Below are positions 10,440 to 22,399 of a stretch of DNA of 64,000 nt, piece by piece. Source of the DNA: Schistocephalus solidus (Eukaryota > Platyhelminthes > Cestoda > Diphyllobothriidea > Diphyllobothriidae); NCBI GenBank assembly GCA_017591395.1, contig WEDG01003429.1:62001-126000 (forward strand), in the 5' to 3' direction. A program made the translations under genes and the position numbers. Numbering within the stretch: position 1 is the stretch's first letter; each line of letters starts with the position of its first letter. The notes under the pieces are model-generated. The model was given only the letters and a program-made list of their open reading frames with translations, made no database searches and was not told the origin of the DNA.

Positions 10440-13200
10440 TGAGAGAGGACGAACTCATCGTGGACACCAGGGTCAAAACGAAGAGGGGACAGTAGAGGTC
10501 ATGAAATCATCATCGAGATGCGACCTTGCCGACTGAATAGTCCACCAATCAAAGAGGCAAAAGCATCAGAACCCGCCTTGATCATCAACTGAACCTGGAG
10601 ACCATCGTCGGGGTTGCAAAATCGGAGAAAAGTATCAAGGTTGTCAAGAGTTGGCGATGCTCGTTTAAAGGGGGGGGGCGAAAACTCAATGCAAAGATTG
10701 ACTCTGCAGAGGATGATGGAAATATAATTCGCGACCAATATAATATTAAGGGAGCTGCCTCAAATACCAGAAGGACCCTTTTCGAAATCCAAAAGTTGCG
10801 AGTTTGGGAAGGAAACAGACAATAAAGACTTTATATCTTCCGAAGTTAAATGTTTGCGTAACTTTATTTTGAAAATAGCTAATGTGGACGACAACCTAAT
10901 TTTCAGTGGAAGATTATTCCAGATGAAAGCATATTTTGAGGCAAAAAACTGAGAACGATTAATTGTGGAGCTAAGGGGTGGTGAAATGATCATGGAGGAA
11001 TTACGAGTGGCATAGGGTTGATCTACCGGAGCAAGAGCGTTAATTCGTGGGAGATTTGGGCTAGATCTAACGTGAAACAGGAAGCAGAGACCGGCTTCGA
11101 GTCTTCTAACCCACAGAAGTTTAATGTTTGCTAACTGGCATCTATCCGTATAAGAGATACTGGATCCAGGAAGAGAAAATAGTCTTCGAGTAAAAACCCT
11201 CTGAAATTTTTCAATCTAACTGTGGTCAGAGGCGTTCATCAGACCAAAGAGGGGACAGCACATGACCTGTTGATCAAAATTCCAACGCTATAACCATATA
11301 GCCTCTGCCTATGACTATACCCGCTGGGCGGCTGCTGGCAGCGCTCGGGAGTGGGCACAGGGCGGAACGGGACGAATGAGTTCCGTAAGCGATCGGTGAG
11401 CGTTCATCCACAAATAAAATTCCTTCTGTCTAACTCATGAATAATAACATATAGGAAGAGAGAATTCCTTCAATGAATAGTAGAAGGGGTGGATCTGCGT
11501 GACTTAAACGGAACCGCGAGAACTCTTAGGGTACGTTCCGCCACCGCACGCGTATGTATATTATCGGCATACTGTGCCTTCTCCTGAACTCCAACGTCTT
11601 TACACTCTAATAAAGTATAGAAGCTCAACGTCAGGGACAAGTGATAATGCTGCCTGTAGTCCTTAGCTTTCCAAGACAAACACTGTTGCTTGGCGTTATT
11701 GTAAGCACTGAACTGTTTCTACTCGTACATCTATCGCGATGAAAACGTCCGCTGTGATCCCCACGAACTGAGCACAAAACAGTAGAAAATCTCTTAACCG
11801 TTTAATAAATGAGGTTGGGATGTTATCAGTTCCAACCGAATGTGAATTTTTTAGGTGAGCTATTTCATTTTGAATACGTGAAGGCGAGAAATTAATGGTT
11901 GTTAGAAGTGAATTTGAATTTGAAAGCAGAGGAATTGAGGGAGTGAGGCTAGTTTCAGTTGTAAAGTGGTGGGAAAAAAACGAATTTAACCATTCTACTT
12001 TGCCCAAATCCTCTGTCACGAATTTTTGTTAAAGTCGAGTAAAGGCGGAGTTACATTCAGACGCTTAGCCGATGACCGAACGTGGAAGATTTTGAGCAAC
12101 AGATTTGGATGAATTGGCATCACTTAGTGCCCGAGATTCCCTACGCTTATCTCGCGTGAGCCTGATTTTCGATGCTAATTCAAATATTTGTGCAATCCTT
12201 AAGTGAACTGACAGAGCTTTAAGATTGATCTTTAAGTTGCTGTCGTAATGTTTAAAGTCCGTTTTGGAGAAAATGTGGAACAGAAGAAGAAGCTGTATTT
12301 GAATTAAAAATCTTAAACGGAATAAAAGCCTGGATTTTTTCTGTGAAACTCTGCAATAGCTCATGGAAATAGTTTGGATCGTTGATGGAAAAATATGCTT
12401 TGCCAATCTAGAATGCTTACGAAATTTTTTATTAATTCATGTTTTGTGTAAGCAAACTGGAGGTAATTGAATTTAACCTCAGGCTTCGTAAGAAGGGGGA
12501 ATGAAAAACAACAGTGAATTATTGGGTGATCACTTGTGAAGAGATCACGATGGAAATTCATAAAGAGAGGGTGGACATCATTTGTAAAAATTAAATCTAA
12601 AATATTGTGATTTCTAGTAACTGATCTGACCAGTTGGGGCATGTTTGAAAAGAAAGTAGTCTCGACCAATTTCTGAAGTTTCAGCGGACAGGAATTTCCC
12701 AACCAGTCAATGTCTGGTAGATTAAAATCGCCTACGATTATTTGGACATCAAATTGAATCTCTGCTACTTTTTCAACTAGTTCACAGAGCTCATTTTCAT
12801 TACCAGAATAACACGGAGGATTATAAACACAGCCAATTACCACTTTTTTATTGTGCGTGAGGATGACTGAAGCAAAGCATACATTTCCAGAAAAGGACGA
12901 AATGCTCAGCTGTAAAGGGAAATGTACAAAGGCTGACTTAATATAAAGGAGGCAACCCCAGCCACATTTTCAGCGCGATCTTGGCGGTAAAAATTGAAAT
13001 TATCTATAGAAAGCGTTGAGTCAGATATAAGAGAGTGAGCCCAGGCTTCAGTGATGCACAGCACGTCTCAAAAGCTCAAAAGCTACTGTTCTAAGCTCAG
13101 CTATCTTATTTAAAAGTGATCTCGCATTGAGTGAAACTAAGCTGAATGTATTCCAGAGCTGCAAGATACGCTCATCAGTATTTATGAAAAAGGATTATAT
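10440..13200 (-). pseudogene. CR1/L2-like non-LTR ORF2 remnant
   Basis: On - the order is endonuclease at 12843-12361 (VYNPPCYSG, IVGDFNLPDIDW, SDHPIIH), linker and first RT residues at 12019-11696 (IAHLKNSHSVGTDNIP), then the C-terminal domain. The last reads openly from about 11215 to 10760 without a start codon, beginning IEKFQRVFTRRLF and including KYAFIWNNLPLKI. The RT palm is missing, replaced by unrelated and tRNA-like sequence at 11220-11690. The endonuclease keeps its metal-binding and SDH motifs. Confidence 0.8.
11255..11425 (-). repeat. Fragmentary tRNA-related repeat
   Basis: The - strand contains GGTTATAGCGTTGGAATTTT, matching the F1 head near 28340. Nearby GCGATCGGTGAGCGTT matches part of the repeat at 520-570 but in the opposite relative orientation. 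The piece sits where the RT palm of the surrounding retroelement is missing. Confidence 0.45.
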
Positions 13201-14890
13201 GGTTGCGGAGAAGAAAACTGGAGAGAAGAAAAGAAAGGTGCGAAACAAAATTGCTCTGGTTTACAATTTATAAAAATTTATCTGATAAAAGAACTGAGAT
13301 TTTTATACAACGGCATATTTGGATGAAAACCATGGAATGGAAGGTAAGATTGTGGCGTGGGAAAGATAGGGGGTGGCATAGAAATGAGATTTTGAAGATA
13401 GTTAGCATAAATTGGCAGAAACACGTGCATTTGAAAAAGGAATAAATGATTTCGAAAGAGCTGGTAACATAAGAAGGCTTAATTATTTTGGGATTTTGGA
13501 CACTCTTTGGGTTGGGAAAGATGCTAACGTTAGCGTTTGTAGCTGTTTAGGCACTGAAGTGTTAGCAGGTTTCCCATCGGTAAGGACATTACTGATTTTA
13601 ATGCCTGGCTTAGCCAATGACTCAGATTTACTGGGGGTTGTATTATGTTAAGTAGATTTGGCAGCTATAGCAGGCGTGGTTTGATTGGGAGGGGAAAGAA
13701 GTGACGTTGACACGATTTAACTCGAACCAGGAACAAGGTAAACGGGTGAACATTCAGGTGGAATCGAAATTCCTGTTGATATGGAGGGCCATGGGCTTGT
13801 ATTAGCTAGAGGGCAAACCTCTGAGATAACTTTTGGTATTGTAGGTGTTGACCTAGGCTTATCGTTTGCTAATGAGGGTTAGATCCGAAGTTCCATTCGG
13901 GTTTTATCCCTACAGATAAACAACTTGTTTTTTTTCAAATATGGAGCTGAGTGCTCATGCTTAGAGAAAATATGGTCCACTTCAATCGCCGAAAAAGATT
14001 TGACCAGAATTGGCGGGTTTTTGCTACAGAAAGACAACCTTTTAGCTTCAGCAACTTAAAAGTTAAAGCCGCATGAGTAAAAGGAATGAAATGCGACGTC
14101 CAGGGGGATTTAACTCTTACGGACGTTTTGTAAAAGAAAGTTGAAGCGTCTCTTATGTCGGTCATATGACTCAGTACTAATCATGTTTATAAACGGCTCT
14201 AGTTTCTCGCATTGTTAAGAATTGAGGGAAGAGAACTTTCCGTCACAAATGGCACCAAGAATCGTGAAGAGAGAACCATATTTAGACAAAAAGTAGTAAA
14301 ATTTTCCAGGGCGTCAAGGTCTAATTTCTTCATTTTTACGGTGGATTGTTCTAGTGGAAGTTTTACGCTAAGAGGACATTTTCGTCTAAGCGTTGACTGG
14401 GGTTTCATATTTATTTTAAAATATAAATATTTTTCAAATCGATAGAACGAAAGGCCAATTGTCCCTATTGACATTTTGCGGAATAAAAGATGTACTTTTT
14501 GAAATATATGTTTTAGGCAAAACACTGCAAGCAATAATCTGCTAAGTAACCAGTTTAAACTGAAAATATAATTAGCGAGGAGGCTATGCAGGATGAAAAA
14601 TTATATCAACTGGTATAGCAACTACTGCAAATTATTTTTCGCCAGAAATAAGGTATGCTTACAAAATTTCAACTTTATTTCTAAAATTAATCTTTAGATT
14701 CCGTCCTTTTTACAGCAATCTGCGAGAACTTTAATGAGGCTATGCAGGGTGAAACAGTTTAAAACCATATATCCCCCTATTGTCAATTGCAATAACTGCA
14801 GGTGTGTGCAGTTGATAAAGAGTTAGAAATACAAATAAATTGTCCATAATTGAATTAATAGTTTCGACAGAAAACGAAGAAATCGGTTTA
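13200..14890. other. No clear gene; possible ORF1 remains of the - strand retroelement
   Basis: The - strand at 14165-13400 can be read with only a few frame changes and lies where ORF1 of the 10440-13200 element would be, but no ORF1 motif is certain. At 14570-14830 two imperfect copies of a unit with GAGGCTATGCAG and a later ACTGCA lie about 160 bp apart. No host gene was recognised. Confidence 0.35.
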
Positions 14891-14899
14891 AAATTCGAG

Positions 14900-16060
14900 A
14901 ATTCACTTATATTCGAATTTGAACAAGCTGCCTTCGACCTTGACTTTGAGTCCTAGCAACGACTTTTCGGTGGCTTCCGGGATGACTTTTACAAGCACTT
15001 CGAGGTTTATACTGATATGCCGAGCGTGATGAAGATCTCCTAAATTATCCGGATTGATATTTGCAAGCTTGAAAGCAGGCTATGGTGTACAAGTAACGCC
15101 TTTTTTACCCTCGTTGACTGTGTACACCAGTAGAGACGTCACCATTGAATATTCTATCGGGTAGGCACTCGTTAACCATAACTGGTGGATAGGCACACTA
15201 TCGAAGTCTTATTTGCGCAAGCATGAAGTGAATGCTTCGGGTTTTTGTAAGGTCAAGGACTTCTGCCTTGCCAATTCAGTTAAAGGCTTCTGCGAAGGAA
15301 GATATGATAGAATGAGCTAAGCTTCATCACATGCGTTTTTGTTGATGGTCCAAATCGTAATGTTAACACCTCCTCAGATGTTTTTGAATTGGAGCCTACG
15401 AAGTTTCCAGAATGAAGGCCGAAAGCATATGTGTCTTTGGAGATCCAAGTTACGACTTCATAATCGGTCTATTGTTCTTTCAAATTATACGGCATAGCGA
15501 GGCGAATTCATCCACTGTTGTGCGTGGTGCGCCACTGACACTGATACTGGGTACATTTTACTATGGATTTGAAAACATTTGTTTTATGACCGTCGTCTTC
15601 TCCATGTTTATAGTAAGGCCAAATTTATATATTCGGAGACGTGAACTCCCATGGTGTCTCGATCGTCGGCTTCCGTCGTAGTGACGAAAGTGCAGAAATC
15701 CGCTAACAAGAGATGAGGCACAATAGTCTTGAAAACTCACGTTGGTGTCTGCATTCGCCAGATTCGTAGCAGCTGTCATTCGATACTATAACTGAAGTCA
15801 ATCTCTGATAGCACATTACGCTAGGCTTTTTCAGGATGACAGAGGACATGAGAGAAAAGCTAATGAGAGAGAATATACAGTCTTGTTTCACCTTCGTAAT
15901 CATCGCAAATAGCTCAGGTACTATTCCGTTTGTGTTGACTGCGTACTTATCCCATTATGAGTCTATTCCGTTATTTTGATGTCACCTCAAAACCTGCCCA
16001 CAAAGTATCCTTCTTGAATGCAGTAGTGAATTCCTCCGGCATGCGGTTAAAACTGCTATA
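14900..16060 (-). pseudogene. Ancient RTE-like reverse transcriptase fossil
   Basis: No single frame is open, but reading - strand frames in order gives the RT palm and C-terminal region of the same family as 32395-36140: NGIVPELFA then KVKQDCIFSLISFSL (about 15950-15830), LLLADFCTF at the FADD position (about 15690), KFGLTINMEKTTV (about 15620), RSIHFMLAQIRLR and NGDVSTG (about 15250-15150), and INPDNLGDLHHAR (about 15040). Order and spacing match the intact copy, so this is a heavily mutated insertion of at least 1.1 kb. Confidence 0.7.
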
Positions 16061-17390
16061 AAATAATCCGGAATCAGCCCACCATTACATTTAAGAGGGT
16101 CACAATAGTTCAATAATGCGGCTGGCTCGTTTTCCTTCATTTTTAAATGGTTAAATTAACACCCTTGTAATTTTTATTAAAATAGTGGTATGCACCCTAG
16201 GCACGACTAAGTCACTTAGAATAAAACTTGCGGCGCTCCACTTAACACGCTTGACAAGCGGTGCATAGGTGCGTGAATCAACCATCAGCTTTCGATGCCA
16301 TGCTCTTGATCGCTACTTATGTCTTCATCGATTGGTCGCAGACCCACACTCACACAAAATCCTTCAGCTGCTGGCACAAATTACTACTTCATTTGTCAAA
16401 TGAGGACGCTTAAGTGCTCACTTTATACTCTCCGTCACATTAAAGGCTTCAACAGACAAGGGTTTCCTTGCCATCGGATGTAAGTACAGTTGATTGTCGA
16501 CCATTGGGTTCTCACATTAAAGCACCTTTTCGACAAACTTGGACTCTTAATCCAACAAAAATCAAAGATATGGTAATCATGTGAATTATGATCCTACACG
16601 TTGTTTTTCGATTACCCCACTAATTAAAAAATGAATACTTCGCTGACTCTGAAATTTATGCGGACGAGATACAGTTGGATATCCCATAACAGAATGCCCT
16701 TTTCCAATCGAATATTTGGACATGAATGCAAGCTATGAACAATCAGTGAACTAACAAATGTATAACTTTAATGTATTCGTATATGTAGCATGTGGGAGAG
16801 TTAAATTTTGTCTGGTTCAAGATTGGATAAGTGTCGCTAAAGGACAATATAGTGGTCTATGCAAAGGTGCCAGATGAAAAGTGTCAGATGCGACTGCAAC
16901 TTAACATGGGGCACACATTTAGAACAGGATTAAGCCCATATCTCAGATAAGGATAGTAAGTGGGTTGAATTATGTTCCTGTTATAGGTAAAATCTTTTGC
17001 TCTGGCGTGGGAATAGAAGGAGCAGCAAAAATATAAAAAACGCTTTTGAAGAGAATGCAAGAGAAAAAGAATATGGGAACATCAACAACAAGCCAAACAG
17101 ACTGAGAAGCAAAATATTTTCGATCCGCTTCAGAAGAGCAGCAAAAGTCGCTCATTAGTGCAAGGAATCCACACGGTATACCGAGCGGTCAGTGTAACCA
17201 CAAACATCTGCAGTTAATGAGTACTGGTGCTCAGTAAGGTGGATAATACCTGCGTATTTGCATAGAAGAGAACACAGGGCCTCATGAAACTAACGGCATT
17301 ATCAGTAACCCTTTCGCATTCCCCTATCAGCAGAGTTAAAGCCCAGTTACGAAAGCTTCAACCTCGAACAGGAAAAGTACTCCTCATATC
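16060..17390. other. No recognisable gene
   Basis: No convincing coding pattern on either strand. The right end may be the 5' leader of the retroelement that becomes recognisable near 17390-17700. Confidence 0.4.
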
Positions 17391-17689
17391 CCTATGAGTG
17401 AAGGCCCTTCAAATCGAACACAATACGCAATCATCCATGATGCCTTACCTACAACAGCAGACGGGTTGCACGCAGAAAAACGCACCAATAGCGCAGCAGT
17501 TTCCTCTTCGCCAGTCCACTTCGACAGAGCTAGAGTATCAGCAGATGATTATCATGCTGCTGTAAATAGTGGAGTGCCCGGAAAGGGTGACTGCGTCAAA
17601 ATCTAGGGTCTCTCAGAGTCCCCCGCTAATACCCCCAAGGAACAACTGGCCACCGCACAAGAATAATTCCAGGAACTCATCAAAGAAAT

Positions 17690-18000
17690 GATGCAACCAT
17701 CGGAGGAAGTAATCATTCTAAAGGCCCTTCATCTTGGAAGTCATTTAAATCTCACTCCACAGACACGACCATGACCTCTCAAATTCGTGATTAGTGGCAA
17801 TGAACAAGTGAAAGTTTTCCTCACCAGGCGATTTTCGACTGAAGGATTCGCACAAAGGTGTGTTGTTTTGGTCAGATTACTCCCCCGTCGACCGAATAAA
17901 GCGTCTCGAAATAGCCCTGTAATTGAGAACACGGCACATCAACGGAGAATAGCACCTGATAATCTACAAAGATCAGATAGCAAAACGACCCTCTGACCCA
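17690..18000 (+). pseudogene. Retrotransposon ORF1 C-terminal domain remnant
   Basis: Residues read here align in order with the ORF1 domain at 1700-1990: KALHLGS with KAFRIGK, PLKFVISGNEQVKVFLTRR with PLKIMLESKVQIKAILSKK, then RLLPRRPNKASRNSPV where the first copy has its SPAERLKRRELV stretch. A stop interrupts the TRP-PLKF stretch. Confidence 0.6.
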
Positions 18001-18830
18001 CTGGGGAGCAAACTGGTTCGTAAGACCGCACAGTTACTCCATTAAACTGGGTCGGGGCCTAAAAACGGATCTCGCCTGAGTTTAAAGCTAACCTTCATGT
18101 AAACCAACACACAAAGCCTCCTACAAAATGGATGAACTTAGAATCCATATTTGTGAACTGCTCCCCGACGTTATCTCAATAACAGCAACGTGGATGTCGG
18201 AATATGTTGACGAAATGGATATTGCACTTCCTGGATTCCAAATGTTTCATAGAGACAGAGAAAATTCATAAGGGTTGAGGCATAGCAACATTCGTAAAGA
18301 ACGGCTTACATTTTTCAGAAAAAACATCAAAGTTGACTTGTACGGAATCAGTATGGTTGACCGTAGGAGCAACGGGTTATCAAAGCCTTGATATCTTAAA
18401 TGTTTATTGACCCCCGGAAACGACCATGAAGCTGACGCCCGATTGCTGGATGAGCTCAAGTTATTTGCTACGTGGCCGAATACTCTCATCGTTAGGGGCT
18501 TTAATGCATCGTACATTGACTGGAACTCCGCCTCCGCAGACTGCTCTGAAATAGTACTTGATCAGCAGCTTCTATGCACAACTGGCAATTTACTTCTAAC
18601 CCAACACGTATTGTTTCTGACGAGGGTATGCAAGGGCCAGCAGATGAATTGTCTGGACCTCGTGTTCACTAGTTTGCCTGAAAATATAGACGTTGTGAGT
18701 TTTTTAACTTCTTTAATCAAGAGCAAACATGTTGTTTGCATGTGGATGTAGACAGTATTCTCTTTGCCGGCTCAATCACTTGATCTCCGACCAAATATTT
18801 GGCATGGGAATTTCAAACAGACGAAAAAAT

Positions 18831-19132
18831 AGTAGGGGATTTTGGTAGATTTGAATAATTCCTTTGACCAACTTGTGAAAACCTCGGCTGCCTAGGTGGC
18901 ATTCGAACCCACGCCAGCAAGGGGAAAGCTTTAGTACAGTCAACGCTCTAGCTAACTGAGCTACGAGGCCCCACCGGGAGCCATGAGTTTAATCAAACTT
19001 GGGTTAAGTTACCCGCCCAGCCTACTGCAACGTATGGAATCTACAAATTCTGATACTGATAGCCGACTGCCCAAGCAGGATATCCGAAGCAATCAATTTA
19101 GAATCCACCAGATGAATACCAGGCACAATTAA
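18831..19132 (-). repeat. tRNA-related unit, family F2 (inserted in ORF2), copy a
   Basis: On - it contains a leader ending CTCACGGCTCC-type sequence (here CTCATGGCTCCCGG), a tRNA-like body with GTAGCTCAGTTAGCTAGAGC (A box) and GTTCGAATGCCACC (B box), and a tail ending CCAAAATCCCCTACTA. It interrupts the endonuclease-to-linker region of the surrounding ORF2. Confidence 0.75.
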
Positions 19133-19290
19133 ATAGAAGGGGATTTTTGCATATTTGAATAATTCCTTTGACCCACTTGTGAAAAACGTGGCGGACTCGG
19201 TGGGATTCGAACCCACGGCAGAAAATGAAAGGCTTTAGTACAGCCAACGCTCTAGCCAACTGAGCTACGAGGCACCACCGGGAGCCGTGA
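19133..19290 (-). repeat. tRNA-related unit, family F2, copy b in tandem
   Basis: A second, shorter unit directly follows copy a in the same orientation. It has the tail, the tRNA-like body (GTAGCTCAGTTGGCTAGAGC and GGGTTCGAATCCCACC) and a truncated leader. The junction joins the tail of one unit straight to the leader of the other, as also seen near 24000 and 37957. Confidence 0.75.
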
Positions 19291-20720
19291 CTGGTCTGGA
19301 CATCCATATTCTCTGACGATCTCGACAAGGTTTGGGGCCAATTCAAAGACGTTGTGCACAACCTCATTTCTAAACACTGCCCGATCATGCAAAAAGGCTA
19401 ACAAACAGGCCGTGCTGGTTTACTCCCCCAATTAAGTCTGAAGTTAACGAGAAGACTTAAATATGGAAAAGAGCCTGCATTGATAAGACACTGGAATCCC
19501 TCAACAGCTACAAGTTGCAAAGAAATCGAGTCAAAATTCCCATTGCTAGAGATCGACGAGTCTTCGAAGAGGATCTGTTTAACCATGTCATGATTAATCC
19601 CAAAGTCCTTTACAGTTACCTAAGGCAGTTCACACAAAACACGGATTAAATCCCACTATTGCGGACTGTCGAAGGCACGGAAATGTCAGAAGACAGGGAT
19701 AATGCTGAATATCTCTCTCAGTATTTCCGGTCTGTTGTGACAACAGAACCTGCTTTTTTCCCTCCCACTTGTGAACGCCAGGTAATGTATACTATGGAAA
19801 CAATCAACTTCACCTAAGAAATCATTCAGAAAGAGTTGCTTAACCTGAAAGAGTCGACTGCTGCAGGCCCTGATGCAATCCCGGCCAAGCTGTTGAAGTA
19901 GTTATCTTCTGAAATGGCCAAACCACTAGCCTTACTCATCCGTGCGTCTTTTGCTACTGGGTGTCTACCCTCCGATTGGAAGACCGCAACCATCACTCCG
20001 CTATTCAAGAATGGAAACCGAGCGTCTGTTAATACTTACACACCGGTGAACCTTACGTCCACCAGTTTTAAAATCATGGGGACAATAATCAAGCAAGCGT
20101 TGATGCAGATTCTCGGGCAGAATCACCTCCTCTCCGATGCCCAACATGGCTTTCACGGTGTTTGGCCTTGTCCTTTGAACCTACCCTTCTCAATTGAACG
20201 CTGGAACAAAGAACTTGACGAAGGACAAATGGCGCATGCCATCTAAATTGACTTTTAAAGGGCCTTCGACAGTGTTCCTCACCAACGTCTCGTGCATAAA
20301 TTGCGCAACATAGGAGTTCGTGGAAGCCTCCTTGCATGGAACCAGAACTTTTTAATTGGACAATCCCAAAGGGTAAGAGTCGGATGCCAACAGTCCTCAG
20401 AAGTAACCGTGGTGAGTGGCGTCCCACAGGGCTCAGTTTTAGGCCCCACGTTATTCATTGTTTTCATCAATAAATGTTTCAGGAACCTTGACTTTGGTGT
20501 CCTCCTGTTCGCTGACGACAGAAAATTATGGAAATGTGTTGACAATTCGGCGGAAAAAGACCATCTGCAACTGAACTTGAACAGGCTCGAGGACTTGTCA
20601 AAGTGCTGGTTTATGCTGTTCAATGCTAGTATGTGCAATTTTCTGCAAATTGGTCTCTGTGGAGCATCCAGCCGGAGAATTTACTATCTAAATGGCACAA
20701 AATTGCAACCAGGTTGATAG
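19290..20720 (+). pseudogene. ORF2 second part: linker and reverse transcriptase
   Basis: Linker residues resume at 19310 (KVWGQFKDVVHNLISKHCP) where the homologous ORF2 has its DNHCP segment, about nine residues being lost at the insertion. RT motifs follow: AGPDAIPAKLLK, ITPLFKNGNRASV, QHGF, SGVPQGSVLGPTLF and FADD. Stops at several points leave open stretches of 90-140 residues. Confidence 0.8.
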
Positions 20721-21529
20721 CCAGAACGACTTGGGTGTGTGGATAACATCATCGCTCAAACCACTACTGAACTGCACGAAGGTTGAAAAGTCAGCAATAT
20801 CTATATTGCAACTCATCAGGCGCGCCTTTATGGGATTTGACAAAGACAATTTCTCCAAAATATTTGGAAGCTTCGTGCGGCCACAACTAGAATATGTCAT
20901 ATAGGCATGGAGACGTTGAACTGTCAAGAATAGAACAGTCATAGAAAAGGTTCAGAGTCGGGAGAAAAAAAGGCTAAAGGCCTGCGATCGCTAACCCATG
21001 AAATCATACTATTGACCGTCAACTTATTTCCCCTTTCCTACAGTCACCTGCGAGTAGATTTCATACTAACCTGTCGCATTAGGAATGGCCTGGACAATTG
21101 CTATATTCCCAATGATTTTTCACTCTGACTAACACGCTTAACTTAGGAGAAAACCCTTTAAAACTACGCACAGGTAAAGCAAAGGTCGATGGACGCAAGT
21201 ACTTCTTCAGTAACAGAGTGGTTGCAGCGTGGCACGCTCTGCATGTGGAGGTTTTTTCTCTCCACCACATTTAATTCCTTTAAGCGATAAACTAGACGCT
21301 TTTCAAACCTTCTAGTTCAATTGCATGTACTTATTCTTCTCACCATACCTGAGTAGACTTTTAAGTGTATTTTGTCAACTAGCCGACGGCTGCGTGTTTT
21401 TCCCATGTCATTATAGAAACGTCTTTTCAATTTCCTTATGTGTCGATGTTTTCTTAGCCACTATATAACCAACAGGGAACTCAGAGGCGTTCGCATATCT
21501 TTCCCTTAAAAAAACTAAACTGAACTGAT

Positions 21530-22390
21530 CTGCAGATTACCTCAACGTTCTTTTACTGTGCTCAACCTTAGGCGGATTGAAAGAATCGGTACGTAGATTT
21601 TGATTCTCCGGTCAGTGTGTCTTGAAAGGAAATGCTAGCATTATACCGGAATATTCCCGGCACCTACATGCCAGGAAAATGCCCACATGCTGATTAGCCG
21701 AGGTACGTTGCCGATTTTATTCCGGGGACTGACAGTCAGCGTAATGGCTGCAATTGGGCTACGAATGTTAGCTATAGCTGAATGACAGAAATTGGACGAT
21801 GCCAGAGCGTGCGTTAGTGACGGCGGATTCGATGAGACGCGCGTTTGGTTGTCAGAGTGGGCAACAAATGTGCGCACAGAGGTCAGCGTTATCGAGTCTT
21901 TCAATCATCGCCATATCCAGGCTCTGTCTACATAAATCTGGAGATCAATGGGCCCAGTCTCGTAAATTACGGTTTTGGTGGTTTAAGTGTCTCACGCGTT
22001 TTGCCTTGACGGGCATTGGGTACAACTACTTCCGTTTACTCTTTGTATTTGTGTTAATCTATTTACCTGTTCCCAAGAGAATCCAAGAGATCTTTTAGAA
22101 GGCGTATCGCGTGACATTTTAAGAATAGGCATCGAGAAGTTGAGGGTGTCAGGGGAAATTCTTACTAAGTGTCGTCCGATTCCTCATTTTGAAAGTCAGC
22201 ATCAGTATCGGAATGCAATATGGACAACAACGAGTGAAATTTTGCAATCCTTCCCATAGGTCCAATGACGGGACTGTACAGGTCTCCCTTATGTGCATTG
22301 TAAGCACAGTTAATGCAGCAACTAATACTCAAAAGCTGGCTGTGAGGGATATGTGCGGTTGTGGGCTGTACACGGATGTATACCACACAG
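21530..22390. other. No assigned gene; upstream of the transposase-like region
   Basis: Short open stretches at 21799-22098 and 22189-22398 show no family pattern I recognise. This may be the 5' part of the DNA-transposon-like module that is readable from about 22400. Confidence 0.35.
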
Positions 22391-22399
22391 TCACCTAAA

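Larger units (their letters stand above)
17390..21520 (+). mobile_element. CR1/Jockey-like element, same family as 679-5243, split by inserted repeats
   Basis: ORF1 remains lie at about 17690-18000 (LKALHLGS, PLKFVISGNEQVKVFL), matching ORF1 of the first element. The endonuclease runs at 18107-18780 (LPDVISITATWMSE, LTQHVLFLTR). It is broken at about 18831-19290 by two tRNA-related units, and ORF2 resumes afterwards with the matching next residues. RT runs at 19840-20720, with FADD intact at 20508-20519 (LFADDRKLW), then thumb and C-terminal domain. Many stops are present. The 3' UTR near 21450-21520 resembles the other copies but lacks the (AATTG)n tail. Confidence 0.85.
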
